This document shows positions 45,339 to 54,892 of a stretch of DNA of 64,000 nucleotides, in pieces; position 1 is the first letter of the stretch; the number at the start of each line of letters is the position of its first letter. Where the stretch lies: the NCBI GenBank assembly GCA_965227875.1, contig OZ245783.1, positions 2,232,001-2,296,000 of the forward strand, given 5' to 3'. The DNA comes from G965227875 sp965227875. Lineage in GTDB: Bacteria; Pseudomonadota; Alphaproteobacteria; Rhizobiales; JAJFHC01. The notes beneath the pieces were generated by a model that saw only the letters and a program-made list of their open reading frames with translations, searched no databases and was not told where the DNA came from. The position numbers were made by a program, and so were the translations under genes.

Positions 45339-46889
45339 ATGATGGGCCAAGCTGAAAAAGTTGAAGAACGGCAGTTCGACGAGCCGGAGGTGTTTGTCGG
45401 CAAGGATGTTCTCGAGCTGCTGAGCAGCTCCATGTATGTCAATCCACTCGCGATCTATCGCGAGTATGTGCAGAACGCGACAGACGCCATCGACGACGCG
45501 GTTGCCCAAGGCCTTCTGCATTCGGTTGCTGACGGGCGCATCGAAGTCAATCTGGACCATATCGACCGCCGGGTCGTCATCAGAGACAATGGTGTTGGCT
45601 TGTCCAACGCTGACTTTGCGCTGCGAATGATGTCGTTCGGTGCCAGCAGGAAGCGCGGAACTGATGCTCGAGGGTTTCGGGGGGTTGGACGGCTTTCGGC
45701 GCTGGGATATGTCCAGCAGCTGATCTTCCGCACGCGCTCCAAAGGGGAAGCCAAGGTACTGGAGGCCCGCTGGGATGGGCGAATCGTGAAAAAGCTCCTC
45801 GCCTCCACGGACGACGAAACTGACTTGCAGTCGATTGTAAGGGAGGCCGTATCTCTGAAGCAGCTTGAGTCGGACGACTACCCGGCACATTTCTTCGAGG
45901 TCGAGCTCGTCAAGCCGCGGCGGATTGCAAACGACCGTCTGCTAAACGAGGTGGAGATCGAAACCTTCATCGGCCAAGTATGCCCATGCCCGTTTTCTCC
46001 GGAGTTTTCTTACTGGAGGGAGATAGCCGATCTTCTGGCAAACCATGGACGAGCCGGGCGAACCTACCACATCCACATCAACGGGTCTGAAACACCGGTC
46101 TACCGACCTCACCGCGACGAGGTCGCATTCTCGGATTCCAAGAAATCGGCGTTTCACAGCCTGAAGCCGTTTTCGATTGAAGGCATTGACGGTGAAATGG
46201 CGGCCGTCGGTTGGTTGATCCATCATGACTACCAAGGCGCGATACCGGTCTCGCAAGGGGTACGGGGACTTCGCGCCCGAGTTGGCAATATTCAGATCGG
46301 CCATGACCGACTTTTCGCTGAGATCTTCCCTGAAGATCGCTTCTGCTCATGGTCGGTTGGAGAGGTGCATATTCTTGATCCGCGCATCGTACCGAACGGC
46401 CGCCGCGATGAATTTGAAAGCAATGCTCATCTGGACAATATCGTGGCTCACCTTCGGCCGATCGGCGCGGAAGTGGCGCGCGAGTGCCGTGTGTCGTCCC
46501 AGAAGCGAAATCGCATAAAGCTCTTCGAATTGGCTGCGGACAAGGTTTACGAAAGGCTCGATGTCCTGAAGCAGGGCGCAGTCTCTGAACGCTATGCCAA
46601 GACAATCAAGGCCGAAACAGGCACGCTGCTTTCGGAGATGCGCAAGGCAACGGAATTTGACCTCTTCGAGGAGCAGGAGAGAGGCGCCCTGCGACAACAG
46701 CTGCGCAAGATCGAGAAGGCGGTGGACTTGCAGGCCACCAGGGCCGAGGGTGACATCTTGGAAGGGCTGCCGAAACAAAAGCGAGCCGCATACAAGGAAG
46801 TCATCGACCTTATCTACGACTGCTCTGTGAACCAGGTGGCCGCCAAGAGCTTGATCGACCGCATGCTGGATCGGCTTTCAAGGTCCTAA
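45339..46889 (+). CDS. GHKL (HSP90/MutL-type) ATPase
   Basis: 516 residues from the ATG at 45339, 8 bp after GGGG; an alternative GTG adds six residues. The Bergerat ATP site is complete: EYVQNATDAID (N box), IRDNGVGLS (G1) and GFRGVGRLSALGY (G2). An HSP90-like middle domain follows (VYRPHRDEV, VGNIQIGHDRLF) and the C-terminus is a coiled coil (RGALRQQLRKIEKAVDLQA) that may dimerise. Such ATPases act as nucleotide-gated clamps and occur in several antiviral systems. It is the last gene of module 1. Confidence 0.88.
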   Translation: MMGQAEKVEERQFDEPEVFVGKDVLELLSSSMYVNPLAIYREYVQNATDAIDDAVAQGLLHSVADGRIEVNLDHIDRRVVIRDNGVGLSNADFALRMMSFGASRKRGTDARGFRGVGRLSALGYVQQLIFRTRSKGEAKVLEARWDGRIVKKLLASTDDETDLQSIVREAVSLKQLESDDYPAHFFEVELVKPRRIANDRLLNEVEIETFIGQVCPCPFSPEFSYWREIADLLANHGRAGRTYHIHINGSETPVYRPHRDEVAFSDSKKSAFHSLKPFSIEGIDGEMAAVGWLIHHDYQGAIPVSQGVRGLRARVGNIQIGHDRLFAEIFPEDRFCSWSVGEVHILDPRIVPNGRRDEFESNAHLDNIVAHLRPIGAEVARECRVSSQKRNRIKLFELAADKVYERLDVLKQGAVSERYAKTIKAETGTLLSEMRKATEFDLFEEQERGALRQQLRKIEKAVDLQATRAEGDILEGLPKQKRAAYKEVIDLIYDCSVNQVAAKSLIDRMLDRLSRS

Positions 46890-47206
46890 TTTGCACGAGG
46901 CTTCGCTCCGGTTCACATGCGCGAAAAGCGGACTCTTGGCCACGATAGATCAATCTCAGTTCCATCGTTCAAAGGCATGAGATTTTGGATGGAATTGGAC
47001 ATGAGGTCGTGAACTTCCGCCATAGATTTCGGCGACAACTGTTCTTCCTAACAAGCCGCATGAAAACAGGCTGCACGCATAGCGATATCGTGGGCAAAAA
47101 ATTCTCATGATGCATTGCATCCGCCGTACCCGACTCGTTTTGGTTCGGTGACAAGGGCTGACATTTCTGGCGCTCATTGGTCGTGCCACGAAAAGGCCCG
47201 GGTCGT
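46890..47206. other. Intergenic region between the two defence modules
   Basis: 317 bp between convergent genes, without a supported reading frame. It is AT-richer than the GC-rich module on its right. I see no clear terminator hairpin with a T-run and no repeats that would mark a junction, though the composition step between modules falls here. Confidence 0.4.
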
Positions 47207-50077
47207 TCAAGTCCGTTCAAACGGGATCAAGATCACCTGCCACACCCTCCTCTCGATCGGCTTCTCCTCGCCCAAGATCCTCTCGAGCCGTCGCGATGCT
47301 AAAGCCGCCAGCGCCTCGGCCTCGCGCTCTACACGCATGGCGCGTGCCTCGGCGAGGCGGGCCTGCCGTTCGTCGGACGAAATCTGTGCCCGGAAAGCAG
47401 CAGCGCGCGCGCGGGCTTCGCTTTGCGCGCGCTGCGCCTCCGCTGTCACCAGTTCGGTCCTGCGTGCGACGTGCCCGGGATCGGGTTGACGCGGTTCGAT
47501 GGCATAGGCCTTGAGGCGCCTGCGTGCTGCGGCTTCCCGTAGTCGTGAGACGGCATCCGGCAGCGTCACGGGTTGACGCGCGACCAAACGTCCCGTCTCG
47601 GCTCGTGGGTCCAGAACTGCTTTGATGTGGGACGTCGGTAGCCGCTCGAGGTTGCCCCCCTTAGGGTCGACGGCCAGTCCTTCCAGGATCAACCGGGTGG
47701 GCGCGGCGAGGCGGAGCCAGCGATCGTCGGCTTGCAACGCGGCGCGGGCGTGGCGGCGCAAATGACGCGCGTCGCGGGCATTAAGGCCCTCCAACAGCCC
47801 GTCCCCGAAGGCATCGTCGTTGGCTCGGAGCGACAGGCTGCACGCCGCTGCCGTCAAGAGGACCGGGCGAAGGTCGGACAGGGCGGAATGACCAGGCGGA
47901 TATCCCACCGAGTTCACCGGTGTTCTGTCCCGCCCGACCGCGGCGTCCGCCAGGTTCAGGAACGTTGTGCAAAGTTGTTCGTGGAGCGCGTCGCCGTGGT
48001 CGATGAAGTGGAGGGGACGAGCGTGACCTTCGCGGTCTGTCGCCATCCTGAGCGGAGGGTCCGAGAGATGCCTTCGGTGATGTAGGAACGCGACCTGACC
48101 GGATCGTGGATTGGCGCGGCGGTCGCCCTCGCTGCGACGCTCGAACAGCTCCAGATAGAATGGTCGCGTGGCGCCAGACATCCCCGCGCCGAAGTCTGCG
48201 TACCAAGCACTGCCATAGCGGGCGCCGTCGACCGATTGGTCCTTCTGCCCCGTCCTCACGTCCAAAAGGCTCGACGCTCGGAGCGCCTCTAGCCAGGCGA
48301 GAAGTTCGGCTTCTTCGGGGCCGCGCGCACCGTATTCAGGTCGCGATGGCGGCAACCCGCCTGGCAGGCTCTTGCGTTCCGACATAGCGAGATGGCGTGC
48401 CCTGGCCGCATCGGCTGTGTAAGGGTCGTACTGCGCGAGGCGGGAGACCGCCAGTTCGCCTGTTCCGTCCCCACCCATCAGCGCTAGGTCGGTCAATGCG
48501 GCCTGTGTTTCCTGACCCGCTGCCAGTGCGCCCAGGTGTGATTCGATCCTTTCGGCGCGCTCCACGCTCATCGGAGGCGTTGGACGTTCGAAGACTCCTA
48601 GTCGTTCGAGACCATCGACGACGTTAGCTTCGGGCGAACCGGCCCACGTGATGGCGTGGATGCGGATGCGCCCCTGATCCTTTCGTGCTTCCGCCGCCAG
48701 AGCCGCACCCGGCCGTAGCCGGTCCAGACGGCCGACGAGCTGATCGATGCTGCGCACAGTCCATGGGCAGGAAAAGAGGACGAGGTTCTGGCACCCATGA
48801 TGGAGATTCAGCCCGGATTCAGCCCAGTCGCCGAGCAGCAGGATGTCGTCGGAGCCGTTCACGAAATCGCCGATCGAGTCGACGTTGCGCCGTATCGCCG
48901 CCTCGGCATCGGCCGCGGTCTGTTCGCTGCGCGCCAGACGACCGATACTTGGCTGCTCGCCCTCTGAGGGCCCTTGGAGGTAAGCCGGCAGGGTGCGCTC
49001 TAGACGTGTCATCGTGTCGTTGTCTCCAGCGACCACTAGTATGCGCGCGTCGGGCTCTTCCGCGCGGACCGTCGCAAGGAAGTCGAGCAGCGCATCCAGC
49101 CGAGAGTCTCCAATGGTCGCATCGGCACCCTCGGGCATCTGGTGGAAACCGTCAGGCAGTGCGGCAAGCGCATCGCGAGACGCCCGGCCTAGACGATGGA
49201 GCGCCCGCGCCCGGCTTGTAGGATCGCTTCCGACGGCGTTCGCCAGCACCTTCCGCGCGGCGGCAGCAAGGCTCGCTTCGCGGGAGAAAGTCGGGACGTC
49301 GGCGCGCGTATAGTAGCGGCATGGCATGTAATCCGGCCAATCCGCCCGCGACCACCGGCAAATACGGCGGCCGAACGCGTCCCGCTCGAATGCTGTCCGG
49401 GCTTCGTCTGCCGACTGAATTGCGGCAGTGGCCATAGTCTCGTCTCGCTTGATGATCTCCAGCGGATCGTCCTCGGTGGCGGTGCGAAGGGGCTCCAGCA
49501 TGGAGACGAACCAGTGCAGCATATCCGACCGGCCAAGCTCCGGCGTCGCCGTCAGTGCCAAAAATTGGGCGAAGGGTCGGGCGCGGACCAGCGCATCACG
49601 CTGTGCGACCGTCAGGCTCTGCGGCTCGTCGACGACAAGAAGATCGTAGAGTTCCGATCCGTGCGGCAGATGGGCAGACAGCATCGACGGCTTGACAATC
49701 CTGACCGGGGCGTCGTCCTCGTCTGCGGGGGCGTCCCCGTCGACGAAGGCGGCGCCACAGTGGCCGCGGGTGGCCAGCTCCTGCAGCCACTGCCCTATCA
49801 AGTGGTCGGGAACCACGAGCAGCGTCCTGTGGTTTGGGTCCTGAAGTCGCAAAGCATTCAGAATCATCAGAGTCTGCACGGTCTTACCAAGCCCTACGCC
49901 GTCGGCCAGCAGATGCCGTAGCTCGGGCGCTTCGAGAAGGCGCGTGACGTTGGCCATCTGGTGAGGCAGGGGGTCGGCGGCGACTCCCAGCGCGCCCAAG
50001 AGCGAGCGATCGCGTTCCACCCGCCGGCGAAGCGCCTGAATCCCGTGAGCCATCGCAAGGTAGGCGTTCATCGTCAT
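47207..50077 (-). CDS. SNF2/RapA-like helicase (DrmD- or DpdE-like)
   Basis: 956 residues; the ATG at 50077 overlaps the upstream stop (ATGA) and has GGAGG before it. Motif I is DGVGLGKTVQT (Lys65). Motif II is VVDEPQSL, with Pro-Gln where Ala-His is usual. Motif III is LTATPE and motif VI is LVGRLDRLRPG. The C-terminal 400 residues include a long Arg/Ala/Glu coiled coil. SNF2 motors of this size accompany DISARM (DrmD) and 7-deazaguanine (DpdE) systems. It forms a two-gene minus-strand operon with the 829-residue protein, divergent from the UvrD-DrmA-DrmB operon. Confidence 0.82.
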   Translation of the reverse strand: MTMNAYLAMAHGIQALRRRVERDRSLLGALGVAADPLPHQMANVTRLLEAPELRHLLADGVGLGKTVQTLMILNALRLQDPNHRTLLVVPDHLIGQWLQELATRGHCGAAFVDGDAPADEDDAPVRIVKPSMLSAHLPHGSELYDLLVVDEPQSLTVAQRDALVRARPFAQFLALTATPELGRSDMLHWFVSMLEPLRTATEDDPLEIIKRDETMATAAIQSADEARTAFERDAFGRRICRWSRADWPDYMPCRYYTRADVPTFSREASLAAAARKVLANAVGSDPTSRARALHRLGRASRDALAALPDGFHQMPEGADATIGDSRLDALLDFLATVRAEEPDARILVVAGDNDTMTRLERTLPAYLQGPSEGEQPSIGRLARSEQTAADAEAAIRRNVDSIGDFVNGSDDILLLGDWAESGLNLHHGCQNLVLFSCPWTVRSIDQLVGRLDRLRPGAALAAEARKDQGRIRIHAITWAGSPEANVVDGLERLGVFERPTPPMSVERAERIESHLGALAAGQETQAALTDLALMGGDGTGELAVSRLAQYDPYTADAARARHLAMSERKSLPGGLPPSRPEYGARGPEEAELLAWLEALRASSLLDVRTGQKDQSVDGARYGSAWYADFGAGMSGATRPFYLELFERRSEGDRRANPRSGQVAFLHHRRHLSDPPLRMATDREGHARPLHFIDHGDALHEQLCTTFLNLADAAVGRDRTPVNSVGYPPGHSALSDLRPVLLTAAACSLSLRANDDAFGDGLLEGLNARDARHLRRHARAALQADDRWLRLAAPTRLILEGLAVDPKGGNLERLPTSHIKAVLDPRAETGRLVARQPVTLPDAVSRLREAAARRRLKAYAIEPRQPDPGHVARRTELVTAEAQRAQSEARARAAAFRAQISSDERQARLAEARAMRVEREAEALAALASRRLERILGEEKPIERRVWQVILIPFERT

Positions 50078-52563
50078 TCGGCCTCCCATCGCGCGGTTCT
50101 GAGACGCAGGGAGGCATAGCGGATCGCGCGGGCGGTCATCCGGTCCTCTAGTAGCGCGGTTATGAGGTGATACCAGTCGGTCATTGCGAAGGCCGACGGG
50201 TCGACCCAGAGCGCCAGCGCCGTCCGGAGATCGCTTCCGGAGAGCCGTCGCGCCTGTCGGGCAAGACCGCCGCGATCAGTTCTGAAGTCTGTGATGACGC
50301 GGGCGACGTCGAGGGTGTCGACAGTCCGGTAGTTGATGTCACGAAGTGCAGAGGCGAGGCGCGGCGGGAGTATCATCCCGGCGAGGCTATGACGGTCGCT
50401 GCTTCGGACCGCGTGGGCGACGGCGCCCTGCCAGGCGTTCGGCGCGTTGTAGGCCTCGAAGTCGATCGGAGGGGCCGACCTCTCCGAACGTGCCGGTGCC
50501 AGGGATTGCCAAGCTTCAACGATGAGTTCGTCAGCCCTCTCCGCCCATTGTTCATCGAGCGTCGTCTTGAGACCGTTGGGGGGTGCGATGTCGACGAAAG
50601 CGGCGGCCAGCGCTGTAGGCAAGGCATCGAGGTCCGCCTTGCAGACTTCTTGTCCGACCTCTCGCAGTTCCGAGACCCCAGCCAGGTCAAAGCGGATCAC
50701 CGCCTCGGCGAGGCTGTCACGGAACGGTCTGCCGTCCGACGGCCGCGATTCCTCTTTCAACCAAACCGGCCCACACATCGTGGTCACCATGGCGCGTTCG
50801 GCAGCCGCGGCCGCCCCGTAGGCCTGCAATCTAGCCACGGCGTGGACAGGGCGGGCACAGCTCCATCCCAGCCAGGCTTTGGTTTCGGCGCGTAGCCCCG
50901 GACATCCATCCGAACGATCGAGTTGCCGATGAACGTCCGGCGCCGCGGGCCGCGCATCGGTTATTCGCATTCGCCTTGGCCCTACGACGATGAAGTTCGA
51001 TGCGGTAACCCCGTCCACGACGAGGAGATGGGCCACCGTGCCATCAACATTTACAGCCGGAGCTGCGAAGGGATCGTCGGCGGGCACGCGGCAAACGAGA
51101 AAGTCTTTGGATCCGTCGGGCGCGGCGGCGCCCCATCCGTCCTCGGTCTCGTACCACCGGATATCGGGTTCGGGGTGGGCGAGTGGAAACGACCGACAAT
51201 CACCATCCCATCGGATGGTCAATGTTGCCGCCCGTACCACCTCGCCCTGGTCCTCATATCCGCGCAGGGCTGCCGAGAGGACGGAGAGACCGGGGCCACC
51301 TGCGGCAAGCCGACCGGGGATGGTCGGCACAGTTTCGCGGGAGAGAATGGCGGGAGCGCCCGGGATACGCAGTTCCAGACAGATCTCGACATCCAGAAGC
51401 TCCTGCGGCCATCTCCGAGCGCGGTCGTCGTCGGGCGGTGGCGAAAGCGCGGCGAAGACTGAGAGACGATCTTTCCGTAGGTCCGCGAGCTCGGGGATGC
51501 CTGGCTCTAGGCGCACCGAGATTAGGGAAGAGGGGCGGTCGGGACGGGTGAACCTCACGCTGGTGCTGCGCCGCCCGTTGCGTTCATCTTGGTACTCCAG
51601 GACGAGCTGCGCACCGTTGTCGACAACGAGGCGCGCGGTCTCACCGGCGAGAAGGTGGTCGCGCTCGGGTGCGTCGGGTCGCGTAACGCGAAGCGACCGG
51701 TGAGCATGGAGTACGACAGGAAGGTCCGCCGCATAGATCCGGGCGCCGAGGCGAAGTCCACCACGAAGTTCGAATGGCACCGCGGCCGCGCTATCGTCGT
51801 TTTCGGGCCCACGCGGCTCGACCTCTCCTGCGGAGCGGGATCGTTCCCTCTGGCGTTGCCGGCGTTGCACCCTTGCGCGAACGAGGGTGTCGCGGACATG
51901 CGCCGCGGACATCATGTCCTGCTGGAGTCGGTCGACGATCGAACGGGACAATCGCGAGTCGGGTGCGTCGAGCAACGCGGTGGCAACGGTATCCACGCGT
52001 GCCTCGCCGGCGGCCCAGTCGGCGAGTGCAAGCAGGCCGCTCCTCCGGCAGCCTTGCTGCACTGCCCGGACTAGGGCGGAATCCGCTGGGTCCAGCATGG
52101 CAGCCTCCAGGAGTGCTTCGCTCAAGCCGGCGTGGATCTGGCGGGGGGCCAGCGCATTGGCGAGCGGCCAGGCGATATGGCGAAATACCCGCGAAAACGG
52201 AGTGTCGTCCGGGCGGGCGAGACCGACAGCGTGGTGCGCGCGACCGTGATGGTCGCTGAGCGTTTGACGCTCACGGGCGGGCAGGGGCAGACCGAGTGCG
52301 GCTTCCAAATGTGGCCAGTAACCGGAGAGCAGACCTCTGTAAGCGTAGCCAATCTCGGCCGTCAGCGCGAGCAGCGGCCAGGCGATGCCAGGGCCGATCG
52401 TTCTCGTGGCGCGAAGCCGTTGCGCGACCGTGGAGGTGAGAGCGCGTGCATCGTCCAGGTCGAGCCCGTGTTCGATAGCGTAGACCGGCGCTCCCTCCCG
52501 CTCTTCCGCGAGAGCGCGGTAGCGCGCTTCCAGATGTGCGCCGAGTTCATCGTAGTCTTGCAC
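50074..52563 (-). CDS. Large unrecognised protein of defence module 2
   Basis: 829 residues from a GTG start. I recognise no domain. Residues 1-215 are helical. About 240-560 is rich in beta strands with repeated basic segments (ERNGRRSTSVRFTRPDRP), and the C-terminal 270 are helical with many Trp/Arg. No Walker, nuclease or methyltransferase motif, signal peptide or membrane helix is seen. It is translationally coupled to the SNF2-like helicase and divergent from the helicase operon by about 100 bp, so it is probably an essential subunit, perhaps a scaffold or sensor. Confidence 0.75.
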   Translation of the reverse strand: MQDYDELGAHLEARYRALAEEREGAPVYAIEHGLDLDDARALTSTVAQRLRATRTIGPGIAWPLLALTAEIGYAYRGLLSGYWPHLEAALGLPLPARERQTLSDHHGRAHHAVGLARPDDTPFSRVFRHIAWPLANALAPRQIHAGLSEALLEAAMLDPADSALVRAVQQGCRRSGLLALADWAAGEARVDTVATALLDAPDSRLSRSIVDRLQQDMMSAAHVRDTLVRARVQRRQRQRERSRSAGEVEPRGPENDDSAAAVPFELRGGLRLGARIYAADLPVVLHAHRSLRVTRPDAPERDHLLAGETARLVVDNGAQLVLEYQDERNGRRSTSVRFTRPDRPSSLISVRLEPGIPELADLRKDRLSVFAALSPPPDDDRARRWPQELLDVEICLELRIPGAPAILSRETVPTIPGRLAAGGPGLSVLSAALRGYEDQGEVVRAATLTIRWDGDCRSFPLAHPEPDIRWYETEDGWGAAAPDGSKDFLVCRVPADDPFAAPAVNVDGTVAHLLVVDGVTASNFIVVGPRRMRITDARPAAPDVHRQLDRSDGCPGLRAETKAWLGWSCARPVHAVARLQAYGAAAAAERAMVTTMCGPVWLKEESRPSDGRPFRDSLAEAVIRFDLAGVSELREVGQEVCKADLDALPTALAAAFVDIAPPNGLKTTLDEQWAERADELIVEAWQSLAPARSERSAPPIDFEAYNAPNAWQGAVAHAVRSSDRHSLAGMILPPRLASALRDINYRTVDTLDVARVITDFRTDRGGLARQARRLSGSDLRTALALWVDPSAFAMTDWYHLITALLEDRMTARAIRYASLRLRTARWEAE

Positions 52564-52669
52564 GTCGATTGCCGATACTATCGATACACGGAATTTGATT
52601 ACAGCATCGCAGAGCAGGACTGGGAAAGCCCTTATTTTGTCTAAAGTTTATTCCGACGATACCTTCGAC

Positions 52670-54892
52670 ATGACAACCGCGACACATGGCGTTGTCGACC
52701 GACCAGCAGAGGAGCCGCCGCTCCAGGCCGACATTGTCACTGCGCTCGAGTGGGCTGGCGTCTCTACCGGTCCCGATCTGGCCGAGATGGTCGGCGTGGA
52801 GGTGGACGATGCCTTCGAGGAGGCGCTCGCGGCGCTGCTTGGGTATGGACTGGTCGTTCGCTACACCACACCCCATGCGCCGACCTATGTCATCGCACAG
52901 GTGCCAGACTGCGTTCTCGCAGGGAGGCGCCTTGCCGATGCATCTGCGGACGTGGACGACGATCTTAAGGACGACGTAGAAACGCTCGAAGATCTTCTGG
53001 GATCGCCGTCCTGGCGGTACGAGGCTCCCACGCTCGAACAGTTCGTTCGGAAGACGGAGAACGTGCTGTCCGACGACGCCTCGGCCTGGCGCGCGATAAT
53101 CGAACGCGGAGAAGAAGCGCTGGTGCTGGGCGGCGACTTGGGCCGCGCGCCCGCTCAGGTCCGACGCTTGTCAGCCCTGACGCGGCACTGGTCAGAGGAG
53201 GCGAGGACAGCCTTGAACACACCGTTGCGGATATGGGCGGGTCTGACGAAGTCCACTCGGACGGATTTCTCTCAGGACCGTATCGTCGCCCTTCCGTCCG
53301 ACGCTCGCGCGATTGTCGTCGCAGGGCCCGGCGCCGGCAAGACCTTCACGATCCAGCAACGCGTCGCCCGTCTGCTGGAGACCGGGCTCCCTCCAGCTGC
53401 CATCTCGGTCATCGCGTATTCGCGGACGGCGGTTGCGGAACTCCTCGGGCGTGTGCCAGTCATCGACGGGGAAGTGGTGGACGTTCGCACGCTCGACTCG
53501 ATCGCTGGTCTTTTCGTTACCCATGCGACGGAAGACATCGGCAGAACGGACTACGAAGGAACGGTACGGCAGGCAACAACGCTAATCGCGCGGGACGACC
53601 GTATCGCGCGGCGGTGGATCGATGGCCGTCGGCACCTGATCGTAGACGAAGCCCAGGACGTGGTCGGCTCGCGGCGCGAGATGTTGACGACACTCATCGG
53701 GGCTTTACCCCGGGATTGCGGCGTCACCGTCTTCGGCGATCCCGCGCAGGCGATCTACGACTACCGCGCGCGAGAGTCCGGCGGCGAGGGGCCGGCTGCG
53801 ATGGACGCGGTCCTCAAGGCGTCCGGATTCGAACATTATGAGCTCAGAGGGAACCACCGGACGAGTCGATCCACGCTTCGGCGTCTCGCCTACGAGGGGC
53901 GCGGGATCGTCCTCGATTCTGCGTCCGGTCATGCGGCCCTGTCGGAGATGCACGGCCTTCTCCAAGAGACCAGTGATGGGCCGCCGCCCGCGCCTGCGGA
54001 GGTCCGGCCTGTTGCCGAACTGGCGCTGTTCCGGTCGCACGCCGCAGCGGCGCGTCATGCGGCGCGCATGGGCGAGGTCGGGGTGCGCGTGCTCCTTTCC
54101 GACGCCGACATCCAGCTGGCGCCCGCGTGGCTGGGATGTGCGATGGAGCTGCTGCACGGTCGTGGTCCCGACGCGGTTGCGGAGGTCGTCCGGAGCGACC
54201 CGACCCTTCCCGCAGCGGCGAACGTCGCAGAGGCGCTTGCGGTAGCGCTAGTTGATGGGCGCTACGATGCCGCGCGTATGGCCGAGGCGGTGCGAGCGGG
54301 GCGGGGCCCCGTCCCTGAACGGTCCATCGGACAGGTCGCATCCACAATCCACGCGGCGAAGGGGAGAGAGGCGCAGGACGTCGAGTTGCACCTGCCGGGG
54401 CCTCGCGACGAGCTGTCTGATGCTGAGGCTGCCGAGGAGGCGCGGGTCCTGTATGTCGGGGCGACGCGCGCCACACGCCGACTCTACGTCGCGCCCGAGA
54501 CCGGCACGATGCGCGTTACTAAAGGACGTCATTGGCGGGCCGCCGGAACCGGTGTGCAGGTACAGCTGAGGCCCTCCGACACCCTTGGGATGACGGTCTT
54601 TTCGCGGCCAGATGGACCTGTCCGGGCACAGCTACTCCGCTGGCGAAGAGAGGGCGGATGGGGACTTTTTTCGGAAGATGACGAAGAGTTCGAGCTCGCG
54701 CGCTTCTCCGAGACCTTCGATCGAGACATCGCATCGATCTGTGCCGGCGTGCGGGCAGCTCCCTTCGTTCCGGTCGCCAGAGGCCACTTCCGGGTGGCCT
54801 GGTGCACGATTGCCCGCGACGATACCCTCGAAGTGGCACCCGTTACCGATGGTTTCATTTGGATCAACTTTAAGCGACAGAGGCATCCGTGA
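52670..54892 (+). CDS. UvrD/Rep-family helicase with N-terminal winged-helix-like domain
   Basis: 740 residues from the ATG at 52670; an upstream in-frame ATG at 52595 would add 25 and leave only 31 bp to the divergent gene. SF1 motifs are complete: AGPGAGKTFTI (Lys224), IVDEAQDV, VFGDPAQAIYDY, LRGNHRTSR, STIHAAKGREAQDV and LYVGATRATRRLYV. Residues 18-75 resemble a small winged helix (PDLAEMVGVEVDDAFEEAL). It unwinds DNA 3' to 5' by family precedent. It overlaps the DrmA-like gene by 4 bp (GTGA), a pairing not found in classical DISARM. Confidence 0.9.
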   Translation: MTTATHGVVDRPAEEPPLQADIVTALEWAGVSTGPDLAEMVGVEVDDAFEEALAALLGYGLVVRYTTPHAPTYVIAQVPDCVLAGRRLADASADVDDDLKDDVETLEDLLGSPSWRYEAPTLEQFVRKTENVLSDDASAWRAIIERGEEALVLGGDLGRAPAQVRRLSALTRHWSEEARTALNTPLRIWAGLTKSTRTDFSQDRIVALPSDARAIVVAGPGAGKTFTIQQRVARLLETGLPPAAISVIAYSRTAVAELLGRVPVIDGEVVDVRTLDSIAGLFVTHATEDIGRTDYEGTVRQATTLIARDDRIARRWIDGRRHLIVDEAQDVVGSRREMLTTLIGALPRDCGVTVFGDPAQAIYDYRARESGGEGPAAMDAVLKASGFEHYELRGNHRTSRSTLRRLAYEGRGIVLDSASGHAALSEMHGLLQETSDGPPPAPAEVRPVAELALFRSHAAAARHAARMGEVGVRVLLSDADIQLAPAWLGCAMELLHGRGPDAVAEVVRSDPTLPAAANVAEALAVALVDGRYDAARMAEAVRAGRGPVPERSIGQVASTIHAAKGREAQDVELHLPGPRDELSDAEAAEEARVLYVGATRATRRLYVAPETGTMRVTKGRHWRAAGTGVQVQLRPSDTLGMTVFSRPDGPVRAQLLRWRREGGWGLFSEDDEEFELARFSETFDRDIASICAGVRAAPFVPVARGHFRVAWCTIARDDTLEVAPVTDGFIWINFKRQRHP

